Part shown: positions 1 to 9,659 of the stretch, piece after piece
Position numbering within the stretch: position 1 is the stretch's first letter
How the letters are laid out: each line of letters begins with the position of its first letter
From: Limosilactobacillus sp. WILCCON 0051
GTDB taxonomy: Bacteria; Bacillota; Bacilli; Lactobacillales; Lactobacillaceae
Assembly (NCBI RefSeq): GCF_039955095.1
Contig: NZ_CP154878.1
Location: forward strand, 1,550,001 to 1,614,000
DNA: 64,000 nt
Direction: 5' to 3'
Translations under genes and position numbers: made by a program
Notes under the pieces: generated by a model
The model's input: the letters and a program-made list of their open reading frames with translations, nothing else
What the model was told of the DNA's origin: nothing
The model's database searches: none

Positions 1-506
1 GCGAAATGACGCTGACGTCCGCCAGTATACAAAAAGATGTCGTCAGTCGTTAAATGATGGTCGATCACCACGTTTTGTGCCGCGTCATAGTACTGCTTGA
101 GTTTTGCCTGACCCTTGGCATAAAACGTCTTGGCAAAACGCTGCCCATGCTGATCATATTGATCGATCCACTGCAGCTCGCCAGCCGCGTTCAGCCATTC
201 GACCTGCTTGACGAAACGCGTATTGTCATTTTTAAAGAAACGGATCTCGGCACGCTTGGTATTCAGGTCATAAACCTGGGCCCCACTGGCATCCCCTTTG
301 ATCTGCCAGAAGCGAGGCACCTGAACCTGATCAAAATAAAGCGGCTCGCCAGTCTGCTTACGATACTGCTTGATTGGCGAATCGACCTCTGCCGGCAAAA
401 AACCATCATCATTGATCACCACTGTTGGCACCTTGATTTCAGCGATCTTTTGCGAGCGGACCAGGTCAATGCTGCCGCGCTGCCAGTCGTCAAATAGATT
501 AAGCAT
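1..506 (-). CDS. gtfB: GtfB, glycosyltransferase-stabilising partner of GtfA (N-terminal part, cut by window edge)
   Basis: This reading frame starts with ATG at 504-506 and stays open for 168 codons to the window edge, so only the N-terminus is present. The start lies inside the end of gtfA (8-bp overlap), which points to translational coupling, and the ribosome binding site lies in the gtfA 3' end. In aSec loci GtfB/Gtf2 is the non-catalytic chaperone-like partner that binds the acceptor and stabilises GtfA in an O-GlcNAc (or O-Glc) transferase complex acting on the serine-rich adhesin in the cytoplasm. The call rests mainly on position directly after gtfA and on the N-terminal pattern (MLNLFDDWQRG, then a DDGFLP stretch), which resembles GtfB/DUF1975-type N-domains. 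Without the C-terminus a second GtfA-like transferase is not excluded. Confidence 0.8.
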   Translation of the reverse strand, partial: MLNLFDDWQRGSIDLVRSQKIAEIKVPTVVINDDGFLPAEVDSPIKQYRKQTGEPLYFDQVQVPRFWQIKGDASGAQVYDLNTKRAEIRFFKNDNTRFVKQVEWLNAAGELQWIDQYDQHGQRFAKTFYAKGQAKLKQYYDAAQNVVIDHHLTTDDIFLYTGGRQRHF

Positions 507-2028
507 CTGTTTCCTCCTTTACCAGCTGTCGCCATTTTGCAAGAATCCGATCATCCAAATAGTGCTCGGCAATCTCATAGGAATGCTGACTGAACTTCGC
601 GCCCTGGTTTTCATCGGCAAAGAGCTGCTCGATGGCTCCCGTCAAAGCCGCGACTTTTTCAGCTTCATCCTGCTGTTCGTCATAAGGCAGCAAAAAGCCG
701 TTCTGCTCTGGATCAATAAACGTCTGATTGCCATACGGGACGTCAAAGCCGATCATTGGCAGGCCCCCGCCGACCGCCTCTAACAGACTCAGCCCAAAGC
801 CTTCACTGGTTGAGGCCGCGATGTAGCCGGCGTAGTTTTGGTAGACGTCATCCAGCCGGTGCTGTCCCATCAGATGAATATAGCCGTTTGCCTGGGCCGT
901 GTCGATCTGGCGCTGGAGCCGATCATGCTGCTCGCCATAGCCATAGACATCCAAGACCAGATCGCCAACCGTCTGCCGGGCCGCGATTACCGCGCTGATC
1001 AGCCAGTCAATATGCTTTTCGCCAGCCAGCCGGGAAGCCGTGATCAGCGTATGCCGGCGTCGCTGCTGATACTGCCGCTGCTTGAGGGTGGTCAGACTGC
1101 CAACGGGAATTACGATGACCTTGGCCTCATCGTGCTGATACTTCTTCAGCTGTTTGGTCAGCATCGCTTGCTGGGCCGCGGTTGCCACGATGAAAAAGTC
1201 GGTGTCCGCCGCGTGCACGAACTGATACTCATAAAAGTTGTTCCAGAGGACGCGCTGATTATCCGTATGGTGCGCGTCATAATGTTCGGCATGCACTACC
1301 ACGCCCAGTTTGGCCGGTCCATGCAATTGATACCAGAGCTGGCCGCTGCTTAGATCCGGACTGTCCTCACGATCCAAAATCACCAGATCATCGTCCTGCA
1401 GGTGCAAGCGACGAATCATCTCAGCGTACAGTTCGGTTTTGGAGTAATAGATCTGCTCGGGAAACTCAAAGACCTCATTTTCGCCATTCAGGTACTGATG
1501 ATAGGCAACGCGGCCATCTTGATTCAAAAAGTCGCGCAGATAGACCTGGCCACTGCCATCCAGATATTCCACGGCATAGCAGCTGGCACTGAAGAATTCC
1601 CGCCGCATTAAGCGTGGTCCCGCAAAATACTCGGCATAGTCAATCAGCTGCCGTTTTTGGTCGACTACATGAACTCTGATCCGCCATTCTTCAGCCATTT
1701 CAAAGTCAACCAGCTGCTTGTTGCCTACAAAGGTCTGCGTCTTCATTGGCACGTCCTGCAGCTCATGGGCCTGGCGAAACTCAGCCAATGAATAGGTTGA
1801 TGGCGTGATTGGCATATCGGTAAAAAAGTTGTACAGCCAGATGACCTGATCATCACGCAGTCCCAGATTGCTCGTCAACGCCTGAATGTTATCGGCCAGA
1901 ATCATATCCGAAAAGATAAACCGGGCCTCAATGCCTGCCTGTTCAAAAACCTTGGCGCGATAAGCCTGGGCATACTCAACCCCACTGCTGGCCCAGCCAA
2001 TGCCAAGATTAACGTTATAAACCGTCAT
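499..2028 (-). CDS. gtfA: GtfA, glycosyltransferase priming the serine-rich adhesin
   Basis: The protein has 509 residues. Family knowledge: GtfA (Gtf1) is a GT4, GT-B fold enzyme that puts the first sugar (GlcNAc, or Glc in some L. reuteri strains) on Ser/Thr of SRR proteins in the cytoplasm, together with GtfB. Seen here: an N-terminal beta-rich acceptor-binding domain, then a Rossmann-type C-half with the nucleotide-sugar motif EGFGLSLLEAVGGGLP near residues 405-420, matching the EX7E signature of retaining GT4 enzymes. The length is typical. ATG is at 2026-2028 behind GAGGTGAGG, only 14 bp after the secA2 stop, and the end overlaps gtfB by 8 bp, so it belongs to the secY2-gtfB operon. Sugar specificity cannot be read from sequence by eye. 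Confidence 0.93.
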   Translation of the reverse strand: MTVYNVNLGIGWASSGVEYAQAYRAKVFEQAGIEARFIFSDMILADNIQALTSNLGLRDDQVIWLYNFFTDMPITPSTYSLAEFRQAHELQDVPMKTQTFVGNKQLVDFEMAEEWRIRVHVVDQKRQLIDYAEYFAGPRLMRREFFSASCYAVEYLDGSGQVYLRDFLNQDGRVAYHQYLNGENEVFEFPEQIYYSKTELYAEMIRRLHLQDDDLVILDREDSPDLSSGQLWYQLHGPAKLGVVVHAEHYDAHHTDNQRVLWNNFYEYQFVHAADTDFFIVATAAQQAMLTKQLKKYQHDEAKVIVIPVGSLTTLKQRQYQQRRRHTLITASRLAGEKHIDWLISAVIAARQTVGDLVLDVYGYGEQHDRLQRQIDTAQANGYIHLMGQHRLDDVYQNYAGYIAASTSEGFGLSLLEAVGGGLPMIGFDVPYGNQTFIDPEQNGFLLPYDEQQDEAEKVAALTGAIEQLFADENQGAKFSQHSYEIAEHYLDDRILAKWRQLVKEETDA

Positions 2029-2042
2029 TTCCTCACCTCTGT

Positions 2043-4430
2043 TTAGATAAATTCCAAAACCAGTTCCTGCTTGCGATTAACCTTGATCAAGCTGAGCAGC
2101 AGATGACGCACGGCAACCAGCCGCACCTGATTAAACATCCTTTCAAATGCCTCATAGGCCTGCTTGTGGTAGACGTACACCGCGTCTCGCTGCATCAATG
2201 ACCACGGCTCGGTATAAGACTTCAGCCGCTCCAAAAAGGCCACTTGATCAATCCAGCAGTCATCCAGACTCTTAAGCATCGCGGCCCGATAAAACTGATC
2301 ACACTGCGCGGGAGTCAGCAGCTGCTTTTCTTTTTGATCCAGCACTTTGCGACTCAGCTGCATCAGATATTCCTTGATCGCCGCCTGATCGCTAAAGTCG
2401 ATTGGGGGCAGCTCCGTAATCAGATCATAGGTAATCCAGTGATTGATCGTGTCCTTCAATAGATCCGCATTCCAATCCGTCCGCTCAGCCAGCAGCTGAT
2501 CAAAGCCCTGCGCCAGCCAATTTTCCGCGGCCTGGCGATAGTCATTGAGTTCCATCACCTGCTCGCGCTCAGAATAAAAGACCTCTCGCTGCATGCGCAT
2601 GCTGTGCTCATAGCGATAAGTACGCGCCCGCTGATTCTGTTCCTTATCCAGCAGCCGCTCATTTAAAAAGTGCATCGAAACCCAGAGTGAAGGACTGCGC
2701 AACTGCCGCGGCTCGTCAATTGGGTGCTTTAAGCGGCGGCGTTTTTGGCGGCGATAGTAGTTCTGCAGCTTGACACTGCTGTTTTTGCCGACCAGATCAT
2801 CTTCCAATGACCAGAAAAAGATGCTGGAACCAGGATCACCCTGACGCCCAGCCCGGCCCCGCAGCTGTTCGGCAACCCGCGGCAGCAGCAGCTCAGTGCC
2901 AATCACGGCTAGTCCGCCAAGTTCCTTGACGCCCTTGCCAAGCTTGATGTCGGTACCCCGGCCAGCCAGATTCGTCGCGACCGTTACGGCTCCTTTTTGA
3001 CCGGCTGCTTTGACGATCATGGCTTCTCGGGCTTCATTGCGGGCCGTCAAAACGTTGTGGGCAATCCCCCGGTTCAGCAGCAGTTCAGAAATGATCGCGG
3101 AATTTTCGATTGAACCGGCAATCAAAAGAATCGGCCGTCCTTTTTGATGCAGTCTCATCGTCAAGTCAATCGCCGCCCGCAGCTTTTCGCCGGTCGTCAG
3201 ATACAGTTGGGGCGAGAAATCCTGGCGCACAACCGGACGATGAGTCGGAATGGCAACGACCTTCATCTTGTACAGGTTGATAAACTCGCTGGCTGATGAG
3301 CGCGCCGTCCCCGTCATCCCCGCGACGTTTTCAAACAGGCCGAACAAGCTCTGATAAGTCGTTGAGGCAACGGCCTGCTGATTAGCGGTCAGTTCAACGC
3401 CTTCTTTCTGCTCAACGGCCTGCTGAATCCCAGTATTGATCTTCATCCCTTTTAACAGGCGGCCATTTGCCTCATCAAGCAGTACCACCTTGCCGTCCTG
3501 GACTTCATATTCATGACCGCGCTGCTGCAGAAAATGTGCCTGCAGTGCCAGATTAATGTGTCGATACAGTTCGCGGCGCTGGGGGCTGAACAGATCATCA
3601 ATACGGAAATAGCTTTGAGCATACTCAATCCCAGCCTTGGTCAGCCAGACTGCTTGATCCTTGAGATTCAGCCGATACTCTTGACGATAGCGCAGCGTCC
3701 GGACGAACAGATCGGCCTGCTGATAAAGATTCGACTGCAGCGACGGCTTGCTGGAAACCACCATTGGCGAATTGGCGCCATCCAAAAGCACCGCGTCAGC
3801 CTCATCGATAATCGCGAAATGATAGGGCCGCAGATACTGATCACGCGGATTGGCCGCCAGATTGTTGAAAAGATAGTCAAACGCCAGCGTGGTCCCCGTC
3901 GTGTACATTACGTCGGCATTATACCAGCCCCGTTTTACCTCAGGCTTAACCTTTTTTGATTCATCGTCTTCATCAGCGGCATCCGGATCAAAGCCCAGGC
4001 TGCAGGTCAACCCTAGCCATTCATACAGCGGCGCCATCTCTTCCTGATCACGCTTGGCCAGGTACATGCTGGGCGTAACCAGAATCGCGCCTTTTTGCGT
4101 CAGACCGTTGAGATACAGCGGCAGCGTGGCCGTCAGCGTCTTGCCCTCACCAGTTTTCATCTCGGCAATCTGTCCCTGCTGCATGACGATGGCTCCCAAT
4201 ACCTGCACGTCAAACGGGTACATTCCTAATACCCGGCGTGCAGCCTCGCGTACGGTGGCATAGGCTTCTGGCAGAATCGTCATTAAAGACGCCCCTTCAG
4301 CCAGCTGGGCACGCAGTTTTGGCGTTTGCTCCTGCAGCGACTGGTCATCTAACGACCGCATCTTGGGTGCCAGCGCATTGACTTGCCGCAGGATCCGCCG
4401 TGCTTTTTGATATTCCCATGAAAAGCTCAT
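2043..4430 (-). CDS. secA2: SecA2, accessory Sec motor ATPase
   Basis: This is a 795-residue SecA-family ATPase that energises export of the glycosylated SRR adhesin through SecY2. Visible landmarks are the DEAD-motor Walker A MKTGEGKT at about residue 90, Walker B IIDEADAVLLD at about 205, and the helicase-like RGRAGRQGDPGSS near 530. The protein is shorter than housekeeping SecA (about 790-840 residues) and ends without the C-terminal zinc-binding tail rich in Cys, as expected for SecA2 of aSec loci. The start ATG follows AAAGGAATTTTAA. It lies between asp3 (68-bp gap) and gtfA (14-bp gap) in one leftward operon. Confidence 0.95.
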   Translation of the reverse strand: MSFSWEYQKARRILRQVNALAPKMRSLDDQSLQEQTPKLRAQLAEGASLMTILPEAYATVREAARRVLGMYPFDVQVLGAIVMQQGQIAEMKTGEGKTLTATLPLYLNGLTQKGAILVTPSMYLAKRDQEEMAPLYEWLGLTCSLGFDPDAADEDDESKKVKPEVKRGWYNADVMYTTGTTLAFDYLFNNLAANPRDQYLRPYHFAIIDEADAVLLDGANSPMVVSSKPSLQSNLYQQADLFVRTLRYRQEYRLNLKDQAVWLTKAGIEYAQSYFRIDDLFSPQRRELYRHINLALQAHFLQQRGHEYEVQDGKVVLLDEANGRLLKGMKINTGIQQAVEQKEGVELTANQQAVASTTYQSLFGLFENVAGMTGTARSSASEFINLYKMKVVAIPTHRPVVRQDFSPQLYLTTGEKLRAAIDLTMRLHQKGRPILLIAGSIENSAIISELLLNRGIAHNVLTARNEAREAMIVKAAGQKGAVTVATNLAGRGTDIKLGKGVKELGGLAVIGTELLLPRVAEQLRGRAGRQGDPGSSIFFWSLEDDLVGKNSSVKLQNYYRRQKRRRLKHPIDEPRQLRSPSLWVSMHFLNERLLDKEQNQRARTYRYEHSMRMQREVFYSEREQVMELNDYRQAAENWLAQGFDQLLAERTDWNADLLKDTINHWITYDLITELPPIDFSDQAAIKEYLMQLSRKVLDQKEKQLLTPAQCDQFYRAAMLKSLDDCWIDQVAFLERLKSYTEPWSLMQRDAVYVYHKQAYEAFERMFNQVRLVAVRHLLLSLIKVNRKQELVLEFI

Positions 4431-4498
4431 TTAAAATTCCTTTCTGGCCGCGGATCCTCATTGCTGATCATCATAAAATAAGCAAAAACGGCCTTGCT

Positions 4499-5404
4499 CT
4501 ATTTTGGCCGCGCGACTCCCAGCCGATCGCGCAGTTCCTGCAGAATCATCATGATTGGTAAGCGAACCGCGCCTTGCCAAAAAGCATCGCCGCGGTAGCT
4601 GATCTGATAGCGTTCAATGCTTGGATTAATCGGCAGCTCATCTGGGGCCAGCGTAAAGCCATGCCAGGTCGGCTGCCAATCAATCAGCTGGTGCACCAAG
4701 GCATTGGTCGCGGGCGAAGTACCAATCAGATTCACCCGGCCATAATCGGGAATTGCCTGATTAATCCGCGCTTTTGCCAAATCCAACGCGTCGTTTCGTT
4801 CCTGCCACGGAATCACCACCGGCAGCAGGTTGGAAATGATGTGCTGTTCAGCTAAGGCGTTAAAATCAATCCCGCTACTGGTGCGGCGCGTTTCCAGCAA
4901 TAAAACGCTGACTGGCTGACCGGGAATCGGATTGATCAACGTGGGAACGGTTATTTGCTGATCAATTTCCTGGTCAGCAATCTCCAGCCGTTTAAAATCC
5001 AGCTCCCAACAGCCCAGATTGATCAATTCAACGGTATAGCTGACCACTTCTAAAGGACAGATAACCGTCAGCTGAGTGCCGTGTGCCTGAAACTCCTTGA
5101 TCACATCCCCCTGCGCATCATAAAAAGACGCCTTGAGCATCACGCGCGCTGCTGGTTCAACTTTCATCACGGCCTTGATCTGATAGGTCTGATTGCTGAG
5201 CAGTTCCGGCAGCTGCGGGACTACACGCTGAGCCTGATAGTTGCCCGCTGAATGCCATTTGACCAGCGTTTTGCCCGGTGCCATCAGCCGATTGACAAAA
5301 TGAACCGACTGATCGGCGCGCACGGTCATTGCCGAGCCATAGCGATAGTTGTTGTTTGGCTGATTGCCCCAGTAGACGTAGTTCAGCAAATCCTCACCTT
5401 CCAA
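4499..5404 (-). CDS. asp3: Asp3, accessory Sec system protein
   Basis: This protein of about 300 residues sits between asp2 and secA2. Asp3 forms a complex with Asp1 and Asp2 that escorts and modifies the SRR adhesin at the membrane. The sequence starts with the YVYWGNQPNNNYRYGSAM-like opening typical of Asp3 (a Y-WG motif followed by a carbohydrate-binding-module-like beta-sandwich). There is no ATG at the 5' end. The frame overlaps asp2 by 11 bp and offers only TTG (5404, 5389) or CTG (5386). A GGAAGGTGAGG ribosome binding site lies just before the last two, so the true start may be 5389 or 5386 rather than 5404. The C-terminal third has no motif I recognise. Confidence 0.85.
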   Translation of the reverse strand: MEGEDLLNYVYWGNQPNNNYRYGSAMTVRADQSVHFVNRLMAPGKTLVKWHSAGNYQAQRVVPQLPELLSNQTYQIKAVMKVEPAARVMLKASFYDAQGDVIKEFQAHGTQLTVICPLEVVSYTVELINLGCWELDFKRLEIADQEIDQQITVPTLINPIPGQPVSVLLLETRRTSSGIDFNALAEQHIISNLLPVVIPWQERNDALDLAKARINQAIPDYGRVNLIGTSPATNALVHQLIDWQPTWHGFTLAPDELPINPSIERYQISYRGDAFWQGAVRLPIMMILQELRDRLGVARPK

Positions 5405-6893
5405 AATCTTCTTTTAAGACGCGCGCGTACTGCCGCAAAAACCATTTGATCATTCCACTGCTGTCGTCATTGTGGCGGCCGGGCAGACCATAGTAGTTGA
5501 TCTGGCGGGCCCACCCCAGCAGATGCTTTTTCAAGACGGCCAGTGCGTTGGGATCATAGTCGTCATCAAACATGTACGCGAGGTTGAGCGACGTCTCGCT
5601 GGCATCTTCATGGATCAATGCTTCAATGATTTTTTGATCCAGCTGCCGCAGACTGGTTTCATCCAGCTCGTTTGGCGCGGCAATCAATTCTCTGGCCAAA
5701 TCAAAGCTGGTGCCAAAATCGTCCGGCCGTGCCAAGCGACTCCGCTGTGCGATCGTGCCCAGATGTACCAGGGGCTTGGCGGCAATCACCGCATGAGCCT
5801 TTTGTCGCAAGCCAAATTTAATCGCGCCATAAGTTCCCATTGAAATGCCAGACATTATCAGCTGCGTATGATCAAACCCCAACAGCTGCAGATGCTGATC
5901 AATAATCTTCGGCACGGCTTGGTTGAAAAACGGTCCCGTGTAAAAAGCGCCCCCCTCTAACCGTGAATCAGTAATCAAAAGATAGGGAACCTTCATTTTT
6001 TTCATCATGAAATAGCCTTCAAAGCTTTTCTTGGAATGATAGCCGGCAAAATAAACGCACAGTGGTGGCCGCAGATCACCGGGATTAAAGAAGAACTGCA
6101 CCTCATCGCGCGACTCAAGATCCTGTAAGGCCTGCCCGCCATTGATAAACGTCCCCAGTCCATAGCGTGCCCAGCGAATCTCAAGGTTGCCCAGCGTCAT
6201 CTGGCCATGTCCCTTAGCAAAGACGATCACGCTTAAAAACTGATTATGAGCACTAATCGGCGTCGGGATCACCTGCGGCTTTTGTAGCTGCGCCTCGGAA
6301 AACTCATAAGTCTGGCGCTCGCTGCCATAAACCAAAACGAAGCGGTAGCGAATCTCCACGTTGGCATCATGCTGAAAAACGGGCCAGACCGTCAGCTGCC
6401 GATCGGGATCGACAAACAGATTGGTGCGCAGGTTGGCTAACGGTTCCCAGTCATCACTATCAACCGTCAGCTCCAAGGCCGCGGAATCTTTCCAGCGCTG
6501 ACTTCCCTGATAGCTAGGACTGACAGAAAAAGCATCCGGACCGATTCCCATTCCCTGTTGGCCGACATAGTAGTATTGAGGAATTGCCGACACAAAGGCT
6601 TGACGATCGCTTTTTAACAACCGAGCCTGCGTCCGCGCCAAAAAATACTGCTGCAGCTCATCACCGGCAGCTTCAGGCAAAAAGACCACGTTATATGGAT
6701 CAACCTTGGCATGCAGCTGTTCCCATTCAACCGGGGTCATTTCCAGCTGGTCAGCAATAATCAAAAGCTCAAACCGCATTTTTTTGACTTTTAACTGCGC
6801 CAGGTCGTTAAAGTACCACTGCACGCCAGCGGGAATCCGCAGCGTCTGCGACCAGTCTTCGCCACCCAGCTGCAAGACTCTAATCGGTTTCAA
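5394..6893 (-). CDS. asp2: Asp2, accessory Sec protein with serine-hydrolase fold (adhesin GlcNAc O-acetyltransferase)
   Basis: The protein has 499 residues, the usual Asp2 length. Asp2 has an alpha/beta-hydrolase fold and in streptococci O-acetylates GlcNAc on the SRR adhesin, besides being required for export. Seen here: the family opening IRVLQLGGEDWSQ and the nucleophile elbow SGISMGTYGAIKFG around residues 347-360 (GxSxG with the Ser near 350). The Asp/His partners cannot be assigned with confidence by eye. The start is TTG at 6891-6893. The only nearby ATG is out of frame, and the IRVLQLG opening fits the TTG start. It follows asp1 by 16 bp and overlaps the asp3 frame by 11 bp. Confidence 0.92.
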   Translation of the reverse strand: MKPIRVLQLGGEDWSQTLRIPAGVQWYFNDLAQLKVKKMRFELLIIADQLEMTPVEWEQLHAKVDPYNVVFLPEAAGDELQQYFLARTQARLLKSDRQAFVSAIPQYYYVGQQGMGIGPDAFSVSPSYQGSQRWKDSAALELTVDSDDWEPLANLRTNLFVDPDRQLTVWPVFQHDANVEIRYRFVLVYGSERQTYEFSEAQLQKPQVIPTPISAHNQFLSVIVFAKGHGQMTLGNLEIRWARYGLGTFINGGQALQDLESRDEVQFFFNPGDLRPPLCVYFAGYHSKKSFEGYFMMKKMKVPYLLITDSRLEGGAFYTGPFFNQAVPKIIDQHLQLLGFDHTQLIMSGISMGTYGAIKFGLRQKAHAVIAAKPLVHLGTIAQRSRLARPDDFGTSFDLARELIAAPNELDETSLRQLDQKIIEALIHEDASETSLNLAYMFDDDYDPNALAVLKKHLLGWARQINYYGLPGRHNDDSSGMIKWFLRQYARVLKEDFGR

Positions 6894-6909
6894 TTCTTAG
6901 CATCCCTTT

Positions 6910-8454
6910 CTACCAAAGATTCTGCCAGGCGTTCATGATCATTTCATCCGAGTAGCGATTGATCATGGCAACTGAACTCACCAACGCCTCGTTCCAGTGC
7001 TTCATGGAGCTTAGATAATAGTCCAGGGCTTGGTCTAACTGACTGACCTGCTTAATCTGCAGTCCATTTTGCTGATGCGCAACCAGCTCGCTTGCCGTGC
7101 GATTAATCTGCGGTACGCCAACGCTGACGGCTGCCATCTGAATAAAATCATCCGGTGCCTTGCTGAGATCTACCAATACACGGGTGGAATCCAGCATTGT
7201 CAAGAGATCCTTAGGCTGCGCGATCCGCTTGGTATAGATCGGAATCGGCTGCGCGGCCAGATCTTCCATATCCGGCGTAAGGTCCGCGTCCTGCAGATCC
7301 TCGTTTGGCTTGAGCTGTTCAGGCGTTGGATTGAGCATGATCAAAGGATAACGGTCCTGGGCAAGTTCCTTGATCAGCTCCTCAGCACGACTCAGCTGAT
7401 CATCGTCATAGCCGACCAGCTTCAGATTTTCATTAAATTGCGCTTGATCAATACGGGCTAAAAGCCGGGACAAAACAGCGCGCAGTTCAGCCGGTGTCAG
7501 ATCGTTGACCACCAGCAGAATCGTCTGCTCCAGCTGCTCTTGACTGTGGCCCAGATGAAACTGAGCTGAAAAGATCGGCAAAAGCAGGGTCTCGCGTTCA
7601 TTCCCCAGCAATTCATGCACCTGCGCGTCAACGGCAGCCGAGTCGGTCACCAGCTGCCCAGCAAAATCATTCAGCCGTGGCAAAAATTTTTTAAAAGCAT
7701 GCCAGCGACTGACGACCGCCGCGGTTTTAAAGCCGTTAAAGAAGTCGAGTCTGGCCCGCTGCTGATTAGCCGCCGTAAAAATAATCTCGTCTTGTTTAGC
7801 GTCAAGATTTTGCTTGATGAGCTGCGGCAAAAACTCGTCAATCAATGCCTGCCGATCCTGGTATGCGGCCGTGCTAAAATCTTTGGCAAACCACGGATTG
7901 ACAAAAACACGGCCATCCGCGACTCGTTCCTTGACGCGCCAACTGCCGGCTGGATCTAAAAATACCCGCTCAACCAGCTGCTCTTGTTCATCGTAGTTTT
8001 GCAGACAAGATAGCCAGCCCCGCGAATCCATCACCAGATCCTGAAAATGCTTGTCGTGTTCAAAGCGCTCAATCCGCAGAATCTGTCCGCGAGCATTAAA
8101 AATCACCTGCGCCAGCTTTTGGTCGGCATGGTAAGCCACCACCCGAAACGGATCATATTCAAACCAGGTTCCGCGCGGCCAGTTAAAGTCTGCTAGATCC
8201 AAAACCTGCCGGGCGCGCGGGTCAGTAACGCCCTGAATCAGATCAAACACCGTCAGCAGTTTCTCTGGTGCCAGCCCCGCCTCATTCAGCTGTGCCGTTA
8301 GCTGCGGAATGTATTCACTGACGATCACGCCGCATTGGGCATCATTTCTCATGAAGATCTTTAAATTGTTGATGGCATCGTCAAACTTGAGACGATCAAC
8401 GGCAAATGCCCAGTCGTCAAGCTCATTTTGCCAAGCCGGCACGAAATACTTCAT
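6910..8454 (-). CDS. asp1: Asp1, accessory Sec system protein
   Basis: The protein has 514 residues and starts MKYFVPAWQNELDDWA, the characteristic opening of Asp1. Asp1 has a GT-B-like fold without demonstrated transferase activity in streptococci. It is the scaffold of the Asp1-Asp2-Asp3 complex and takes part in membrane targeting of the SRR adhesin. The start ATG overlaps the end of secY2 by 32 bp and is served by AAGGAGAG eight bases upstream, so the two are translationally coupled. The C-terminal half holds a GT-like region (around VLVDLSKAPDDFIQMAA, residue 430) that resembles a degenerate sugar-nucleotide site. Confidence 0.92.
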   Translation of the reverse strand: MKYFVPAWQNELDDWAFAVDRLKFDDAINNLKIFMRNDAQCGVIVSEYIPQLTAQLNEAGLAPEKLLTVFDLIQGVTDPRARQVLDLADFNWPRGTWFEYDPFRVVAYHADQKLAQVIFNARGQILRIERFEHDKHFQDLVMDSRGWLSCLQNYDEQEQLVERVFLDPAGSWRVKERVADGRVFVNPWFAKDFSTAAYQDRQALIDEFLPQLIKQNLDAKQDEIIFTAANQQRARLDFFNGFKTAAVVSRWHAFKKFLPRLNDFAGQLVTDSAAVDAQVHELLGNERETLLLPIFSAQFHLGHSQEQLEQTILLVVNDLTPAELRAVLSRLLARIDQAQFNENLKLVGYDDDQLSRAEELIKELAQDRYPLIMLNPTPEQLKPNEDLQDADLTPDMEDLAAQPIPIYTKRIAQPKDLLTMLDSTRVLVDLSKAPDDFIQMAAVSVGVPQINRTASELVAHQQNGLQIKQVSQLDQALDYYLSSMKHWNEALVSSVAMINRYSDEMIMNAWQNLW

Positions 8455-9640
8455 CTTCCAGCTCTCCTTTCAACTTGGCATAGCGGCGCGGAATCTTAAG
8501 CTCATCCAGCTTATCGATCAGACCGTTCATAAACATCACCAGCATGATCAGCTGCGCCATCAACTGGAGGATGCTGCCCCATTCATTTTTGATTAAAGAA
8601 CCGGAAAGACTCATGACAATCACGCCCATTGCCAAAAGCGCGCCAAAAAACGTCAGACTAAACAGGCACCGCCGCAGATAGCGCTGCGTTGGCTTGCCCG
8701 GCTGCACGTTTAAAAGATAACTGTTGGTGTATAGCATCTGTTTGGCCTGCTGCTTGGGATTGAACTGCAGCCACGCAAAAAAGTAGGTCAATAAAAAGGT
8801 CAAGCCAGCCGCAAAGCTGATCTGAAATTGTGAATTCAACAAAAGCGTGCGGTGTCCCAGTCTGGTTCCAATCAAAGCCGGCAGTACCGCCAGTGCCGTC
8901 CCAATCATAAAGGTCATCATGACACCCAGGTTGAGCCCGATTGGATACATCAAAGGCGGCGTGTAGCTTGGCAGATAGGATCTGATCTGCGCGTCCTCAT
9001 AGCGAGCCAAACGAAAAGCCGCTAAAAACCAGATCAGTCCCAGACTCAAAAGCACGATTCCGATGATCAGCAGCCAGCCCTGCCAATTTGCCGCCAACTG
9101 GTGAAACAGCTTGCCTGCCTGCACGGCCACGCTCCGCATCATATTGCAGATGATGAGCACGACCATCCCGCCGATCCCCCGACTGCCATTTAGATTGCCC
9201 AGCCAGGTGACCAGCATCGCGCCAGCCGTCAATGCCGCGATTGCCGTGATTTTTGCCAGCGGACCATTAATCAAGTGCGCGCTGCCGACCAACAGATGTG
9301 CTTCAAAAACGGCAATCAGCATCGTCAGCAGGTTTTGCAGCAGAAGAATCTGCCGCTGCGAAAGCTCCCGCAGATATGGCAGTTTCATCAATAACGCCAG
9401 CTGAACTGCCATCATCGCTACCATAAACGGCGTAAAGCCAATACTGAAAAGCGACAGTTTCGGCAGATTAGCCCCTGACATGGCAGCCAGGGCACTGACT
9501 GAGGATTCATGCATCAGCTGCTGATAGTGGCGAGTGATCTTGACTGCCGGTACCGGAATCTGACTGCCCAGCAGATAGATCGTGATCGCCATCAGCGTAA
9601 AGCCGGCCTTTTTTAAAATCCCTTTAGTTTCAGAAAGCAT
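8423..9640 (-). CDS. secY2: SecY2, accessory Sec translocation channel
   Basis: A 405-residue polytopic membrane protein with about ten hydrophobic segments, the SecY arrangement. SecY2 forms the dedicated channel for the glycosylated serine-rich adhesin with SecA2. A plug/first-loop region (IPVPAVKITRHYQQLM) follows TM1 as in SecY. The protein is slightly shorter than housekeeping SecY (about 430), mainly in cytosolic loops, as known for SecY2. ATG at 9640 follows AAAGGGGTTGCA. It overlaps asp1 and is separated from gtfC by a 244-bp stretch made of degenerate repeats. No SecE/SecG-like small gene (Asp4/Asp5) is visible in the locus. Confidence 0.95.
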   Translation of the reverse strand: MLSETKGILKKAGFTLMAITIYLLGSQIPVPAVKITRHYQQLMHESSVSALAAMSGANLPKLSLFSIGFTPFMVAMMAVQLALLMKLPYLRELSQRQILLLQNLLTMLIAVFEAHLLVGSAHLINGPLAKITAIAALTAGAMLVTWLGNLNGSRGIGGMVVLIICNMMRSVAVQAGKLFHQLAANWQGWLLIIGIVLLSLGLIWFLAAFRLARYEDAQIRSYLPSYTPPLMYPIGLNLGVMMTFMIGTALAVLPALIGTRLGHRTLLLNSQFQISFAAGLTFLLTYFFAWLQFNPKQQAKQMLYTNSYLLNVQPGKPTQRYLRRCLFSLTFFGALLAMGVIVMSLSGSLIKNEWGSILQLMAQLIMLVMFMNGLIDKLDELKIPRRYAKLKGELEDEVFRAGLAK

Positions 9641-9659
9641 TGCAACCCCTTTGCTCGTT

